Positions 1 through 5,781 of a DNA stretch of 9,270 nt are shown one piece after another. Position 1 is the stretch's first letter. Every line of letters starts with the position of its first letter. The notes beneath the pieces were generated by a model. It was not told the DNA's origin. It was given only the letters and a program-made list of their open reading frames with translations, and made no database searches. This DNA is from Thermoplasmata archaeon (lineage in GTDB: Archaea; Thermoplasmatota; Thermoplasmata; Thermoplasmatales; Thermoplasmataceae): NCBI GenBank assembly GCA_021835265.1, contig JAKBQK010000470.1:1-9270 (forward strand), given 5' to 3'. The position numbers and the translations under genes are program-made.

Positions 1-2
1 AC

Positions 3-869
3 CTTCTGTCCGAACCGATCCAATATCTTCTTTTGCTTCTATTGCATGTGGCTGTGATTGGCTTTGGTGTCATACAAACCAATCACTCCCCTGTATTTCA
101 TTATACAGGGGAATTATGCAACACACTATTTAGAACCGAGAAATTCAATTACATAATAACAAACCCTCCCTATGGATATGGGGTCCTAAAAGCCGAAAGT
201 ACGAGATTGTCAACAACAAGAACTGAAATGGCGTTCTTGTCGAGGATAATGAAATTGCTCGAAATTGGTGGAAAGGCATGTGTAATCACGCCGGATGGTG
301 TACTTGAGAACCCATCTTACGCCCCATTCAGAGAGGAACTTTTGGAGAAATGCAATATTGACGCAATAGTGTCTCTGCCAAAATTTGCATTTGCCCCGTA
401 CACTAAAGAAAAGACATACGCACTCTTCATAACAAAACGTAGCGAGGAACTCACGAAGCATCAAACGGAACCGATTTGGATGTATATTATTGACAATGAT
501 GGGTTAGCCAATAGCGATAAGCGGTTCCCTACAAGACTTCGAAACAATCGAAATGGTTGGATGCACGATGAGATTTCAGCGTGGGTTAGTACCGAAGGAG
601 AAGAAATGCCAGGAACTTTAGAAACCGCATGGCTGAAATTTGATGATTCATCAGAAGGAGGAACTACGTGGATTACTGACAAAGGAATAGAGGTTACAAT
701 GCGAAAGGGAGGATTCATCTCAATGAACACCATTGAAAGCGACCGTTACAAAACCTTGTTACCAGAGTTTCACTTAAGACCGTATTCTGCAAAATACATT
801 ACCATGGAAATACTTGATGAAGAACTTGAAAAAATAAGAGAAGAAGTCTCTCAGCTAGGGCGGTCTTAA
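3..869 (+). CDS. hsdM: Type I restriction-modification DNA methyltransferase subunit (HsdM), 5'-truncated by the window edge
   Basis: Adenine-N6 DNA methyltransferase subunit of a type I restriction-modification system; it uses S-adenosylmethionine to methylate adenine in the recognition site and joins HsdS to form the modification complex. The frame is open to the left edge (codons from position 3), so the N-terminal helical domain and the FxGxG cofactor motif lie outside the window. Visible is the catalytic NPPY tetrapeptide (near 163-174) inside YIITNPPYGYG, preceded by a GELCNTLF stretch equivalent to the usual GDTL segment. About 230 residues follow it, the expected length of an HsdM C-terminal half. 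The segment EILDEELEKIREEVSQ at the end is helical and probably docks onto HsdS. A TTG at 33 could be read as a start but would begin in mid-domain, so I treat it as internal. The stop overlaps the hsdS start (TAATG), implying coupled translation. Confidence 0.85.
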   Translation, partial: LLSEPIQYLLLLLLHVAVIGFGVIQTNHSPVFHYTGELCNTLFRTEKFNYIITNPPYGYGVLKAESTRLSTTRTEMAFLSRIMKLLEIGGKACVITPDGVLENPSYAPFREELLEKCNIDAIVSLPKFAFAPYTKEKTYALFITKRSEELTKHQTEPIWMYIIDNDGLANSDKRFPTRLRNNRNGWMHDEISAWVSTEGEEMPGTLETAWLKFDDSSEGGTTWITDKGIEVTMRKGGFISMNTIESDRYKTLLPEFHLRPYSAKYITMEILDEELEKIREEVSQLGRS

Positions 870-1963
870 TGAAGCTACAGAAGATATTTGATTTGAATCA
901 AGGAATTCAGATCACAGATGAAGAAATTTATTATGCAATTCCAAATAATGGTAAGATACCCATTATTACAGCCCATAACGAAATAAAGGGATATTGGGAT
1001 AAGGCAATAGTTAAAGAAACTGAGCTACCATGCATAACATACCCTACCAAGGGAAATCGTGGTTTAGCCTTTGTTCAAGACAAAGTCTTCGACGCAAATA
1101 ATACAGCTATCCTAATCCCTTTTCCAGATTGGAGAGATAAGATTCTCTTGGATTGGTGCGCTTTCAAACTATCAAAGAACTTTGTCCAGATAGCAACAAG
1201 CAAAGAAGGGGTAAGTTACCTGAACAAAGAAATTGTTGAAGAACTGGAACTTGAAATCCCAGAAAAGGAAGATCAAACCCGGCAATTTGAAAAAATAAAA
1301 AGAATTATGGGGCTGAAAGACCAAATCAGTAGAATCCTTCAGAGAATCAAAAGAGTAGAAGAGACAACACTTACGATCGAATATGATGTATTTCAAGGTA
1401 GAGAAATCCCAGTCAGCGATTTATTTGATCACATCAGTGGCAATAGTGGGTTAACGGAGGAATATCTCTATGCTAATACATTTGGTGAGGATGAAAGACC
1501 CTATAGGGTTCTCACTGGCAGTCCAGATATGGAAAATTGCCTATATACAAGCAAATGCCCCTCTCCAACAGACCAAAGCAAGAAAATCAGAGTATACTGC
1601 GGAGAAGGAATTCATGTTTCACGCAACGGCAAAGCTGGCAGAGTAAACTACCTTGAAAACGGAAAATATACTCTGAATGACCATGCCTATATATTGAAGC
1701 TCAAAGATGACATAAAATACAAAGTTTCTCTCAAATGGGTAACTCTGAACTACCAAAAGACATTCCTCGATTTTTCTTCGGCATCCGACAATGGAACATG
1801 GAACATGACCGGGTTTTTCAAAAATGCGGTGTTTGACATACCTGCCATGGAAGAACAATTGGAGGTTGTCCGAAAATTTGAAGAAATATCAAGATATGAA
1901 AAAGTACTGCAGAGGAATCTTCTGAAAATTCAGGAACTTTTGAACAAGGACTTCAAGGAATAG
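869..1963 (+). CDS. hsdS: Type I restriction-modification specificity subunit (HsdS)
   Basis: DNA-recognition subunit of the type I system, 364 residues. It has the two-fold S-subunit layout: a first target-recognition domain (about residues 1-130), a central helical conserved region rich in K/R/E (about 135-170, EKEDQTRQFEKIKRIMG onward), a second target-recognition domain (about 175-335) and a distal helix (about 336-364, EEQLEVVRKFEEISRYEK). Each domain ends with a segment of the type seen in S subunits (YLNKEIVEELELEIPE and FKNAVFDIPAMEEQ), and these helices form the spacer that sets the gap between the two half-sites. The start ATG overlaps the hsdM stop by one base. The length is slightly short but complete for the family. 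No HsdR motor-nuclease gene follows; if present it must lie upstream of the window. Recognition sequence cannot be predicted from this alone. Confidence 0.85.
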   Translation: MKLQKIFDLNQGIQITDEEIYYAIPNNGKIPIITAHNEIKGYWDKAIVKETELPCITYPTKGNRGLAFVQDKVFDANNTAILIPFPDWRDKILLDWCAFKLSKNFVQIATSKEGVSYLNKEIVEELELEIPEKEDQTRQFEKIKRIMGLKDQISRILQRIKRVEETTLTIEYDVFQGREIPVSDLFDHISGNSGLTEEYLYANTFGEDERPYRVLTGSPDMENCLYTSKCPSPTDQSKKIRVYCGEGIHVSRNGKAGRVNYLENGKYTLNDHAYILKLKDDIKYKVSLKWVTLNYQKTFLDFSSASDNGTWNMTGFFKNAVFDIPAMEEQLEVVRKFEEISRYEKVLQRNLLKIQELLNKDFKE

Positions 1964-1977
1964 GGTGTGATACTGTT

Positions 1978-2115
1978 TTAGTCTCCTTTTTTCCGAGGGA
2001 CATTCCAGTAAGGGCTCTTGCATTTAGGACATACTTTAGGTTCATCTTCTCCACGTTTAACCCATTGATGACCGCACCTTTCACATTGAAAACCTTCAAG
2101 CATTATTTTTGCCAT
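1978..2115 (-). CDS. 45-residue zinc-ribbon protein
   Basis: A short gene on the minus strand, easily missed because of its length. ATG at 2115 reads MAKIMLEGFQCERCGHQW and ends at TAA (1978-1980). Two CxxC knuckles (C11/C14 and C29/C32) are 14 residues apart in the pattern CxRCGHxWxxR...PxxCPxCKSPYWxxPR, a compact zinc ribbon with the basic tail KSPYWNVPRKKGD. Small ribbons of this pattern occur widely in archaea and bacteria and are sometimes next to toxin-antitoxin or nucleotidyltransferase genes (recalled family knowledge, function unproven). The metal site is intact, the frame is continuous, and the sequence is not repetitive, so I judge it a real gene. It converges on hsdS (14 bases between stops) and diverges from the transposase, sharing the repeat-containing intergenic region 2116-2220. 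Whether it is an accessory of the transposon, an antitoxin-like protein or unrelated is unknown. Confidence 0.8.
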   Translation of the reverse strand: MAKIMLEGFQCERCGHQWVKRGEDEPKVCPKCKSPYWNVPRKKGD

Positions 2116-2133
2116 TACCAATATATTGATTAG

Positions 2134-2203
2134 TAGTATATTATCTTTCCTAATATACCAATGAGAAAGCTTAATATACTATATACCTATTACTAATATA
2201 CCA
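2134..2203. repeat. Four spaced TAATATACCA/TAATATACTA boxes between zinc-ribbon gene and transposase
   Basis: The ten-base box occurs at 2151-2160 (TAATATACCA), 2172-2181 (TAATATACTA) and 2194-2203 (TAATATACCA) on the plus strand, and inverted at 2134-2143. Plus-strand spacing is 21 and 22 bases, close to two helical turns, which places the boxes on one face of the DNA. The first and third share a longer match of about 20 bases with two differences. The boxes could be a multi-site operator for the two divergent genes, subterminal transposase-binding sites, or overlapping TATA elements, since archaeal TATA boxes look similar. Confidence 0.55.
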
Positions 2204-2220
2204 ATAAGTAAGTGATTGAT

Positions 2221-3327
2221 ATGAACCAGAACCCAAGGGAAATAAAAGGAAAAGAAATCCTTGAAAATGGCGGAGTTAAGAGAATCAATTCAGAGAGATA
2301 CGAAGTTAAATCACAGTCATCAGAGAATTATTATTCAGTCATTCTAACAGACAATGGATGGGAGTGCAACTGCCCGGATCACATGCAGAGAAAGGTTGTC
2401 TGCAAACACGCATTTGCTGTTAAATTTTCACTGAGCATCCGGGAAGAAGTCAGGAAGAATGTGGTTATCGAACCTGTAAATGTGAATGAGTGCATTTTCT
2501 GTCATTCCTTGAACATTAAGAAGAATGGTGTCAGAATAAACAAGGAAATTGCAATTCAGAAATACAGGTGCAAGGATTGCCACAGACAGTTTTCATTGAA
2601 TATAGGCTTTGAAAGAATGAAACACAATCCTAAAGCCATAACAACTGCAATGCAACTTTACTTTTCAGGTGAATCATTGAGAAACACTATGAGAGCATTA
2701 AAACTGCTCGGTGTTCAGGTCTCTCATGTCACGGTGTACAACTGGATTGGCAAGTATGTCGAACTCATGAACACATACCTTGACAGGATAACCCCACTGG
2801 TAGGTGATACCTGGAGAACTGATGAAATATTCTTAAAAGTAAAAGGAAATCTGACTTATCTGTTTTCGATGATGGATGATGAGACTAGGTTCTGGATTTC
2901 CCAGATGGTAGCAGATCACAAGGGAGTTTCAGACGTAAGGCCAATGTATCAGGATGCAAAACAGAGAACCGGCAAAATTCCTTCTGTTTTCATCAGCGAC
3001 GGTGCAAACAACTTCCACAGGGCATACAAGAAAGAATTCTATTCAAACAAACAGACAACTAAGCACATCAGGCATATCCATCTTCAGGGAGATAAGAACA
3101 ACAATAAGATGGAAAGAATGAACGGAGAAATCAGGGATAGGGAAAAAGTGATGAGAGGACTGAAAACAAAGGATAGCCCTATCCTGAAAGGGTATCAGTT
3201 ATACCATAACTACGTTAGACCACACAAGGGACTTGAAGGAAAAACACCATCAGAAGCTTGTGGGATCAAGGTCAATGGAAACGATAAGTGGATGACACTA
3301 ATTCAGAATGCATTAATAATTGATTAA
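2221..3327 (+). CDS. DDE transposase with N-terminal SWIM zinc finger (IS6/IS240-like catalytic domain)
   Basis: Cut-and-paste or replicative transposase of an archaeal insertion sequence, 368 residues. Domains in order: a SWIM zinc finger (C49, C51, C61, H63), a zinc ribbon (C91, C94, C117, C120), a helix-turn-helix region (about 135-180, with SHVTVYNWIGKYV as likely recognition helix), and an RNase H-like DDE core with D201 (TWRTDEI), D260 (FISDGANN) and E298 (KMERMNGEIRDRE). Spacing of 58 and 37 residues between the acids is close to the IS6/IS240 pattern, and the end YVRPHKGLEGKTPSEA is also typical. An in-frame GTG at 2212 would add three residues. I prefer ATG 2221 because GTGAT at 2212-2216 matches the archaeal SD core (GGTGAT) four bases upstream. 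All catalytic and zinc residues are present, so it looks intact. I could not find matching terminal inverted repeats around it. Confidence 0.9.
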   Translation: MNQNPREIKGKEILENGGVKRINSERYEVKSQSSENYYSVILTDNGWECNCPDHMQRKVVCKHAFAVKFSLSIREEVRKNVVIEPVNVNECIFCHSLNIKKNGVRINKEIAIQKYRCKDCHRQFSLNIGFERMKHNPKAITTAMQLYFSGESLRNTMRALKLLGVQVSHVTVYNWIGKYVELMNTYLDRITPLVGDTWRTDEIFLKVKGNLTYLFSMMDDETRFWISQMVADHKGVSDVRPMYQDAKQRTGKIPSVFISDGANNFHRAYKKEFYSNKQTTKHIRHIHLQGDKNNNKMERMNGEIRDREKVMRGLKTKDSPILKGYQLYHNYVRPHKGLEGKTPSEACGIKVNGNDKWMTLIQNALIID

Positions 3328-3335
3328 AGCATCCT

Positions 3336-3614
3336 TTAGAAGGTGTTCCTATATGCTTGATCGTGCCCTACTACAACTCTTATGAATATGACTTCGCATG
3401 GCGAATTTCTGACAATTTTGTAAAAAAGCACCACTCTCTGTTTAAATGCTTTAATAACTCTAAGGTCTGGGTTGCTTAACGTACCCTGTTTTCGCTCACC
3501 GCACTCTGGATTTTCCTTGACTTTCTCTATCTTCTTATAAACCTGTTGCTTAATTGAATTGTCTAATGCCTCTATTTCATCAACCACCGCAGATATATCA
3601 GCATCACAAGGCAA
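3336..3614 (-). CDS. RelE/ParE-family toxin
   Basis: 92-residue protein with the RelE/ParE toxin fold pattern: two N-terminal helices (AVVDEIEALDNSIKQQVYKK, about 10-30), then KENPECGERKQGTL, the strand LRVIKAFKQRVVLFYKIV (51-68), and a final strand ending RVVVGHDQAYR (79-89). The basic and aromatic residues R52, K55, R60, Y65 and Y88 sit where RelE-type ribonucleases hold catalytic or RNA-contact residues. ParE gyrase poisons share the fold, so the target is not settled. The TTG start at 3614 is chosen because AGGTGA (3619-3624) lies four bases upstream, whereas the frame beyond it runs into the antitoxin stop. The gene lies 21 bases after the Panacea antitoxin gene, in the same frame and operon. 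Its stop is only eight bases from the transposase stop, tail to tail. Confidence 0.8.
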   Translation of the reverse strand: MPCDADISAVVDEIEALDNSIKQQVYKKIEKVKENPECGERKQGTLSNPDLRVIKAFKQRVVLFYKIVRNSPCEVIFIRVVVGHDQAYRNTF

Positions 3615-3618
3615 AATT

Positions 3619-3624
3619 TCACCT
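3619..3624 (-). promoter_or_regulatory. Ribosome binding site of the RelE/ParE-type toxin
   Basis: AGGTGA on the minus strand, four bases before a TTG codon. It sits in the short gap after the antitoxin stop and fixes the non-ATG start of the toxin. A weak TTG start with a good SD would keep toxin output below that of the antitoxin. Confidence 0.6.
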
Positions 3625-3635
3625 TTACTTAAAAG

Positions 3636-4172
3636 TTAGACCTTCACTTTTCCATAGACATTTTTTTTCTCATTTTCTTGGTCTTGACGTTCCACTTCAG
3701 CCCAAGTATCTTCCCTACTTATTAGATTGTGGAACCATGCGTAACCATCTAAGTCAATTTCTTCTCTTAATTCCTCAGTTTCAAGAAAAGGTTCGGTTTT
3801 GTCAGCTATTTCTTCCAATTCCTTGCCAGTTTTTCTGCGATAAGGCTGAAGGATTAATCTGATTTCATTCTTTAACTCAGAAGGAAGATCGGGTTCAGAA
3901 TCTCCTGTAAAGGTTGAAAATTTATATGAATAAGCCATGCCATCGGAATCAACAATAGCTATGTTCTCGCTTTCATCTTCGATATTTTTGATATCCAGAG
4001 AATATGGGCCATAGTAATACCTTATAAATCGAAGATTGGACAATCTTTCACCATGCTTCTTGGCATATTCAACTTCAGCTAGATAAGCTAGTTTCTGTAA
4101 CGTTTTTTGCGGAACCTTTGGTCCAAATTCCTTTACTAGATACTCTATCAGGTCTGCTCCACTAACTTTCAT
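3636..4172 (-). CDS. Panacea-domain (SocA-like, DUF4065) antitoxin
   Basis: 178-residue protein. Residues 1-150 match the Panacea/SocA-like pattern: an N-terminal helix (SGADLIEYLVKEFG), the signature TLQKLAYLAEVEYAKKHGE (24-42), and the aromatic box RFIRYYYGPYSLDI (48-61), equivalent to the family's AW.YGPV segment. Acidic helices follow, and the C-terminal tail is basic (EKKNVYGKVKV). Panacea domains act as antitoxins that neutralise many unrelated toxins by direct binding. The gene directly precedes a RelE/ParE-type toxin on the same strand with a 21-base gap, so an antitoxin-toxin operon is the natural reading. Translation from ATG 4172 follows a weak SD (GATGAG). A palindromic GGTATATACC box at 4209-4218 is a candidate promoter or operator. 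It could instead be a Panacea protein with another partner, but the toxin adjacency argues against that. Confidence 0.8.
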   Translation of the reverse strand: MKVSGADLIEYLVKEFGPKVPQKTLQKLAYLAEVEYAKKHGERLSNLRFIRYYYGPYSLDIKNIEDESENIAIVDSDGMAYSYKFSTFTGDSEPDLPSELKNEIRLILQPYRRKTGKELEEIADKTEPFLETEELREEIDLDGYAWFHNLISREDTWAEVERQDQENEKKNVYGKVKV

Positions 4173-4208
4173 TTCTCATCATCTGTACTATTATGTCTTA
4201 TCTTAATG

Positions 4209-4218
4209 GGTATATACC
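4209..4218. promoter_or_regulatory. Palindromic TATA-like box upstream of the Panacea antitoxin gene
   Basis: GGTATATACC is a perfect ten-base palindrome 37-46 bases upstream of the antitoxin ATG. Read on the minus strand it would serve as a TATA box with a leader of about 15 bases. Its symmetry also suits an autoregulatory operator. A second TATA-like run (TATATATAAT, plus strand, 4244-4253) lies further upstream. Confidence 0.45.
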
Positions 4219-4273
4219 TTATGGGTACGCTATGGACGCTTTTGTATATATAATTTCTGGAACGAAAGCAGAA

Positions 4274-4441
4274 TCATTCTATCTTTCTAACAAAAACCTT
4301 ACCATTTTCTTCATAAAATCCAATATGATCTCCTTCATTTATTGATAATTTCTCTGCAATTTCTTTGGGTAAAGTCATTCTTATTGACGTACCTCTTGTA
4401 GAAAGTTTAGTTACTGCAATTAGTTTTGGTTTGTCATTCAT
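4274..4441 (-). CDS. AbrB/MazE-type (SpoVT-AbrB swapped-hairpin) DNA-binding protein
   Basis: A 55-residue gene from ATG 4441 to TGA 4274-4276. The protein reads MNDKPKLIAVTKLSTRGTSIR and continues MTLPKEIAEKLSINEGDHIGFYEENGKVFVRK. This is the swapped-hairpin AbrB fold: basic first strand with STRG, the TLPKEIAEKL helix, GD turn, and closing strands. Such proteins dimerise to bind DNA, either as transcription regulators or as the DNA-binding part of antitoxins (MazE, VapB, PhdF types). It is nearly the minimum domain length and has no C-terminal toxin-binding tail. No toxin of its own is adjacent; 101 bases downstream begins the Panacea-RelE pair, so it may regulate that operon or be an orphan antitoxin. 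A TTTAAATTA box centred about 27 bases upstream of the ATG suggests a leaderless transcript of its own. Confidence 0.8.
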   Translation of the reverse strand: MNDKPKLIAVTKLSTRGTSIRMTLPKEIAEKLSINEGDHIGFYEENGKVFVRKIE

Positions 4442-4463
4442 TGTATTAGTGGTATTGTGGGAT

Positions 4464-4473
4464 TAATTTAAAC
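4464..4473 (-). promoter_or_regulatory. TATA-like box of the AbrB-type gene
   Basis: GTTTAAATTA on the minus strand, centred about 27 bases upstream of the ATG at 4441. This is the distance that places transcription start at the initiation codon in archaeal leaderless promoters. Confidence 0.5.
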
Positions 4474-4486
4474 GTTACAACTATGT

Positions 4487-4780
4487 TTAGTGGATTAGTG
4501 ATATCAATCCAATAGATAACCCCAAGAATCCCAAAAAGAGACTCAAATAGCTTAACATCTTAGCTTGCTGTTCTGCTCTATAAAGTCCGTTACACTGAGG
4601 ATGGAGCGGAATATTATATCTTACTCTTCCAAATCCGATGGGGACTTTGGAAAGCAGAAAGGGTGCTTCTACTGGCAATATGCAGTACCAACATAGTAAA
4701 TCCTCACTTTCGACATACCCATACCCCGGAATCAACTGTTTCGCTCTTTTCTCTTCTGATACATCATCCTTACTTCTCAT
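4487..4780 (-). CDS. Small protein with CxxC-HxxC metal site and C-terminal membrane helix
   Basis: 97 residues, family not recognised. The N-terminus is charged (MRSKDDVSEEKRAKQ). Cysteines C30 and C33 (LLCWYCIL) and H60/C63 (PLHPQCNGLY) form a CxxC-x26-HxxC set, the ligand pattern of treble-clef or PARP-like zinc fingers. Residues 76-95 (LSYLSLFLGFLGLSIGLISL) make one strongly hydrophobic helix at the very C-terminus, so the metal domain would face the cytoplasm on a tail anchor. It is followed on the same strand by the AbrB-type gene after 45 bases, so the two may share a region of expression, although that gene has its own TATA-like box. No clear TATA or SD was found before this start. 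The coherent metal and membrane features make a coding role likely; function is unknown. Confidence 0.6.
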   Translation of the reverse strand: MRSKDDVSEEKRAKQLIPGYGYVESEDLLCWYCILPVEAPFLLSKVPIGFGRVRYNIPLHPQCNGLYRAEQQAKMLSYLSLFLGFLGLSIGLISLIH

Positions 4781-4935
4781 GAGACAAAATCCAACAAAAC
4801 TAGAAAAGGATGCCTAGTTGGGAGAATTAAAGCATCCGATTCTTAACACCATATCCCAGCATCCTAAGACTTAACAGAACCTTAATTCAAGACCAGTCAA
4901 GATTAGCTTTGTCTGTCGGTCTTTTTTAGTTCTCC
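4781..4935. other. Non-coding spacer with repeated GCATCC/GGATGC words
   Basis: No credible gene. GGATGC at 4809-4814 and GCATCC at 4832-4837 form a six-base inverted repeat, and GCATCC recurs near 4854-4859. The twelve-base word ATTAAAGCATCC (4826-4837) is identical to 3323-3334, the bases spanning the transposase stop codon, so it could be a relic of a related element end. Confidence 0.35.
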
Positions 4936-5481
4936 TCAGTCCATGCCTTTTATCAATCTTCTCATTTCCAAAAAGTCCTTCATCGCTTTTCTTTCCTCTG
5001 CTTCCCGCACCTTTCTCATATAAGCTTCCTTTGCAGCATCGTACCCGATCTCTATACAGACATCGATGAATCTTTCCTTTGACAAGCCCATCTCCTCCAC
5101 AGACTCGAATATGGCAGCATGCTTCTCCAGGGCAACAACGATTCTACGCATTTCAAGCTCGTGATCGACTGTCAGGTTTGCAAGCTTCTCGCTTATATCC
5201 TTCACATGCTTCTTTGTGACATTCTCTTTAATCTGCTCCTCAGGGTCAGGTTTATTGGTCTTAGGATCCTCAGGAGGTGCGTTAGGGTCTTTTGGAGAGA
5301 GCTCTTTATCATGGTGTTGTTTTCCTTTCTTGAATTTCAGGCCAAGGTCGCTTGCATAATCATATATTGTCATTGGGCTTTTGCCTGATTCAGCAGCGAT
5401 TTCCCTAGCTGTATAGCCTTTTTCTATAAGCAATCGAATGTTTGTATCAATAGATGGATCGTGATGCTTTACTTTCGGCAT
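4936..5481 (-). CDS. Helix-turn-helix DNA-binding protein adjacent to an iteron-like array
   Basis: 181 residues, family not firmly recognised. Residues 12-48 form a helix-turn-helix like those of resolvase C-termini and small transcription factors (RLLIEKGYTAREIAAESG followed by KSPMTIYDYASDLGL). Residues 50-90 are a low-complexity, charged proline-rich linker (SPKDPNAPPEDPKTNKPDP). Residues 91-181 are predicted mostly helical and highly charged, suited to oligomerisation. I place the start at ATG 5481 rather than the in-frame TTG at 5487, because the ATG is conserved in the decayed copy at 9173 while the TTG aligns with TTA there. GTAAAAATA at 5506-5514 is centred 29 bases upstream, giving a leaderless transcript, and a CTTTACA box at 5497-5503 sits between it and the start. 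The protein plausibly binds the CTTTACA array as autorepressor, replication initiator or partition protein; none is proven. Confidence 0.75.
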   Translation of the reverse strand: MPKVKHHDPSIDTNIRLLIEKGYTAREIAAESGKSPMTIYDYASDLGLKFKKGKQHHDKELSPKDPNAPPEDPKTNKPDPEEQIKENVTKKHVKDISEKLANLTVDHELEMRRIVVALEKHAAIFESVEEMGLSKERFIDVCIEIGYDAAKEAYMRKVREAEERKAMKDFLEMRRLIKGMD

Positions 5482-5496
5482 GCTCAATGTACTATA

Positions 5497-5769
5497 CTTT
5501 ACATGTATTTTTACCTATTGCTCCACAAGAATCGGTAAAAAAATTTGCCAAGTGCGAACAGGTCCATAGAAATAGCCATTCAGCAAATACTTTATACTTC
5601 ACTTTAGATTGCTTTACAAACTTTACGTCACTTTACATTTTACATGTAAAGTTGTATGGCATGCTTTACACTTATTTGTAAAGTGTACAATGTCCATAGT
5701 AATAGCGGTTCAGCCATCAATTTACAGGCATGTCACTTTACATTTTTGCTTTACACACTTTACTTTACA
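5497..5769. repeat. Dense CTTTACA/TGTAAAG iteron-like array
   Basis: Exact CTTTAC cores on the plus strand start at 5497, 5612, 5621, 5631, 5664, 5736, 5749, 5758 and 5763. Inverted TGTAAAG copies start at 5645 and 5677, with near matches at 5590, 5602 and 5720. TTTACATGTAAA (5639-5650) is a perfect palindrome, and 5664-5683 is a perfect inverted pair of seven-base arms around six bases. The larger unit is also duplicated: GTCCATAG recurs at 5562 and 5692, and TTGCTTTACA-ACTTTAC segments at 5610 and 5747, an offset of 130-137 bases. One more box lies at 5900-5906. This is far above chance and looks like a cooperative operator, an iteron origin or a centromere-like site for the neighbouring HTH protein. 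Confidence 0.8.
5506..5514 (-). promoter_or_regulatory. TATA-like box of the HTH gene
   Basis: GTAAAAATA on the minus strand, centred about 29 bases upstream of ATG 5481. The equivalent element (GTAAAAAAT, 9197-9205) is kept at the same distance in the decayed copy. The CTTTACA box at 5497-5503 lies between this element and the start, where a bound protein would block transcription. Confidence 0.5.
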
Positions 5770-5781
5770 CTCAGATTTTGG

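Noticed and set aside
33..35. TTG 33 as the true start of the methyltransferase gene
   Set aside because: The frame stays open to the window edge, there is no SD, and starting there would leave out the cofactor-binding domain needed by the family.
2017..2041. Left inverted repeat of the transposon resembling the right flank near 3329-3350
   Set aside because: The similarity (GCATTTAGGACATACTTTAGG against the reverse of the right flank) is patchy and lies inside the zinc-ribbon coding sequence.
3554..3862. Plus-strand open frame opposite the Panacea gene
   Set aside because: It is antisense to the antitoxin and toxin codons, with composition typical of a reverse shadow (phenylalanine-, leucine- and proline-rich).
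4889..4927. Rho-independent terminator (AAGACC...GGTCTT followed by six T)
   Set aside because: The stem is six bases with a loop of about 23, it points along the plus strand where no gene needs terminating, and on the minus strand no T-run follows.
5497..5769. CRISPR array
   Set aside because: The repeated boxes are only six to eight bases, occur in both orientations and are irregularly spaced, with no uniform spacers and no cas genes.
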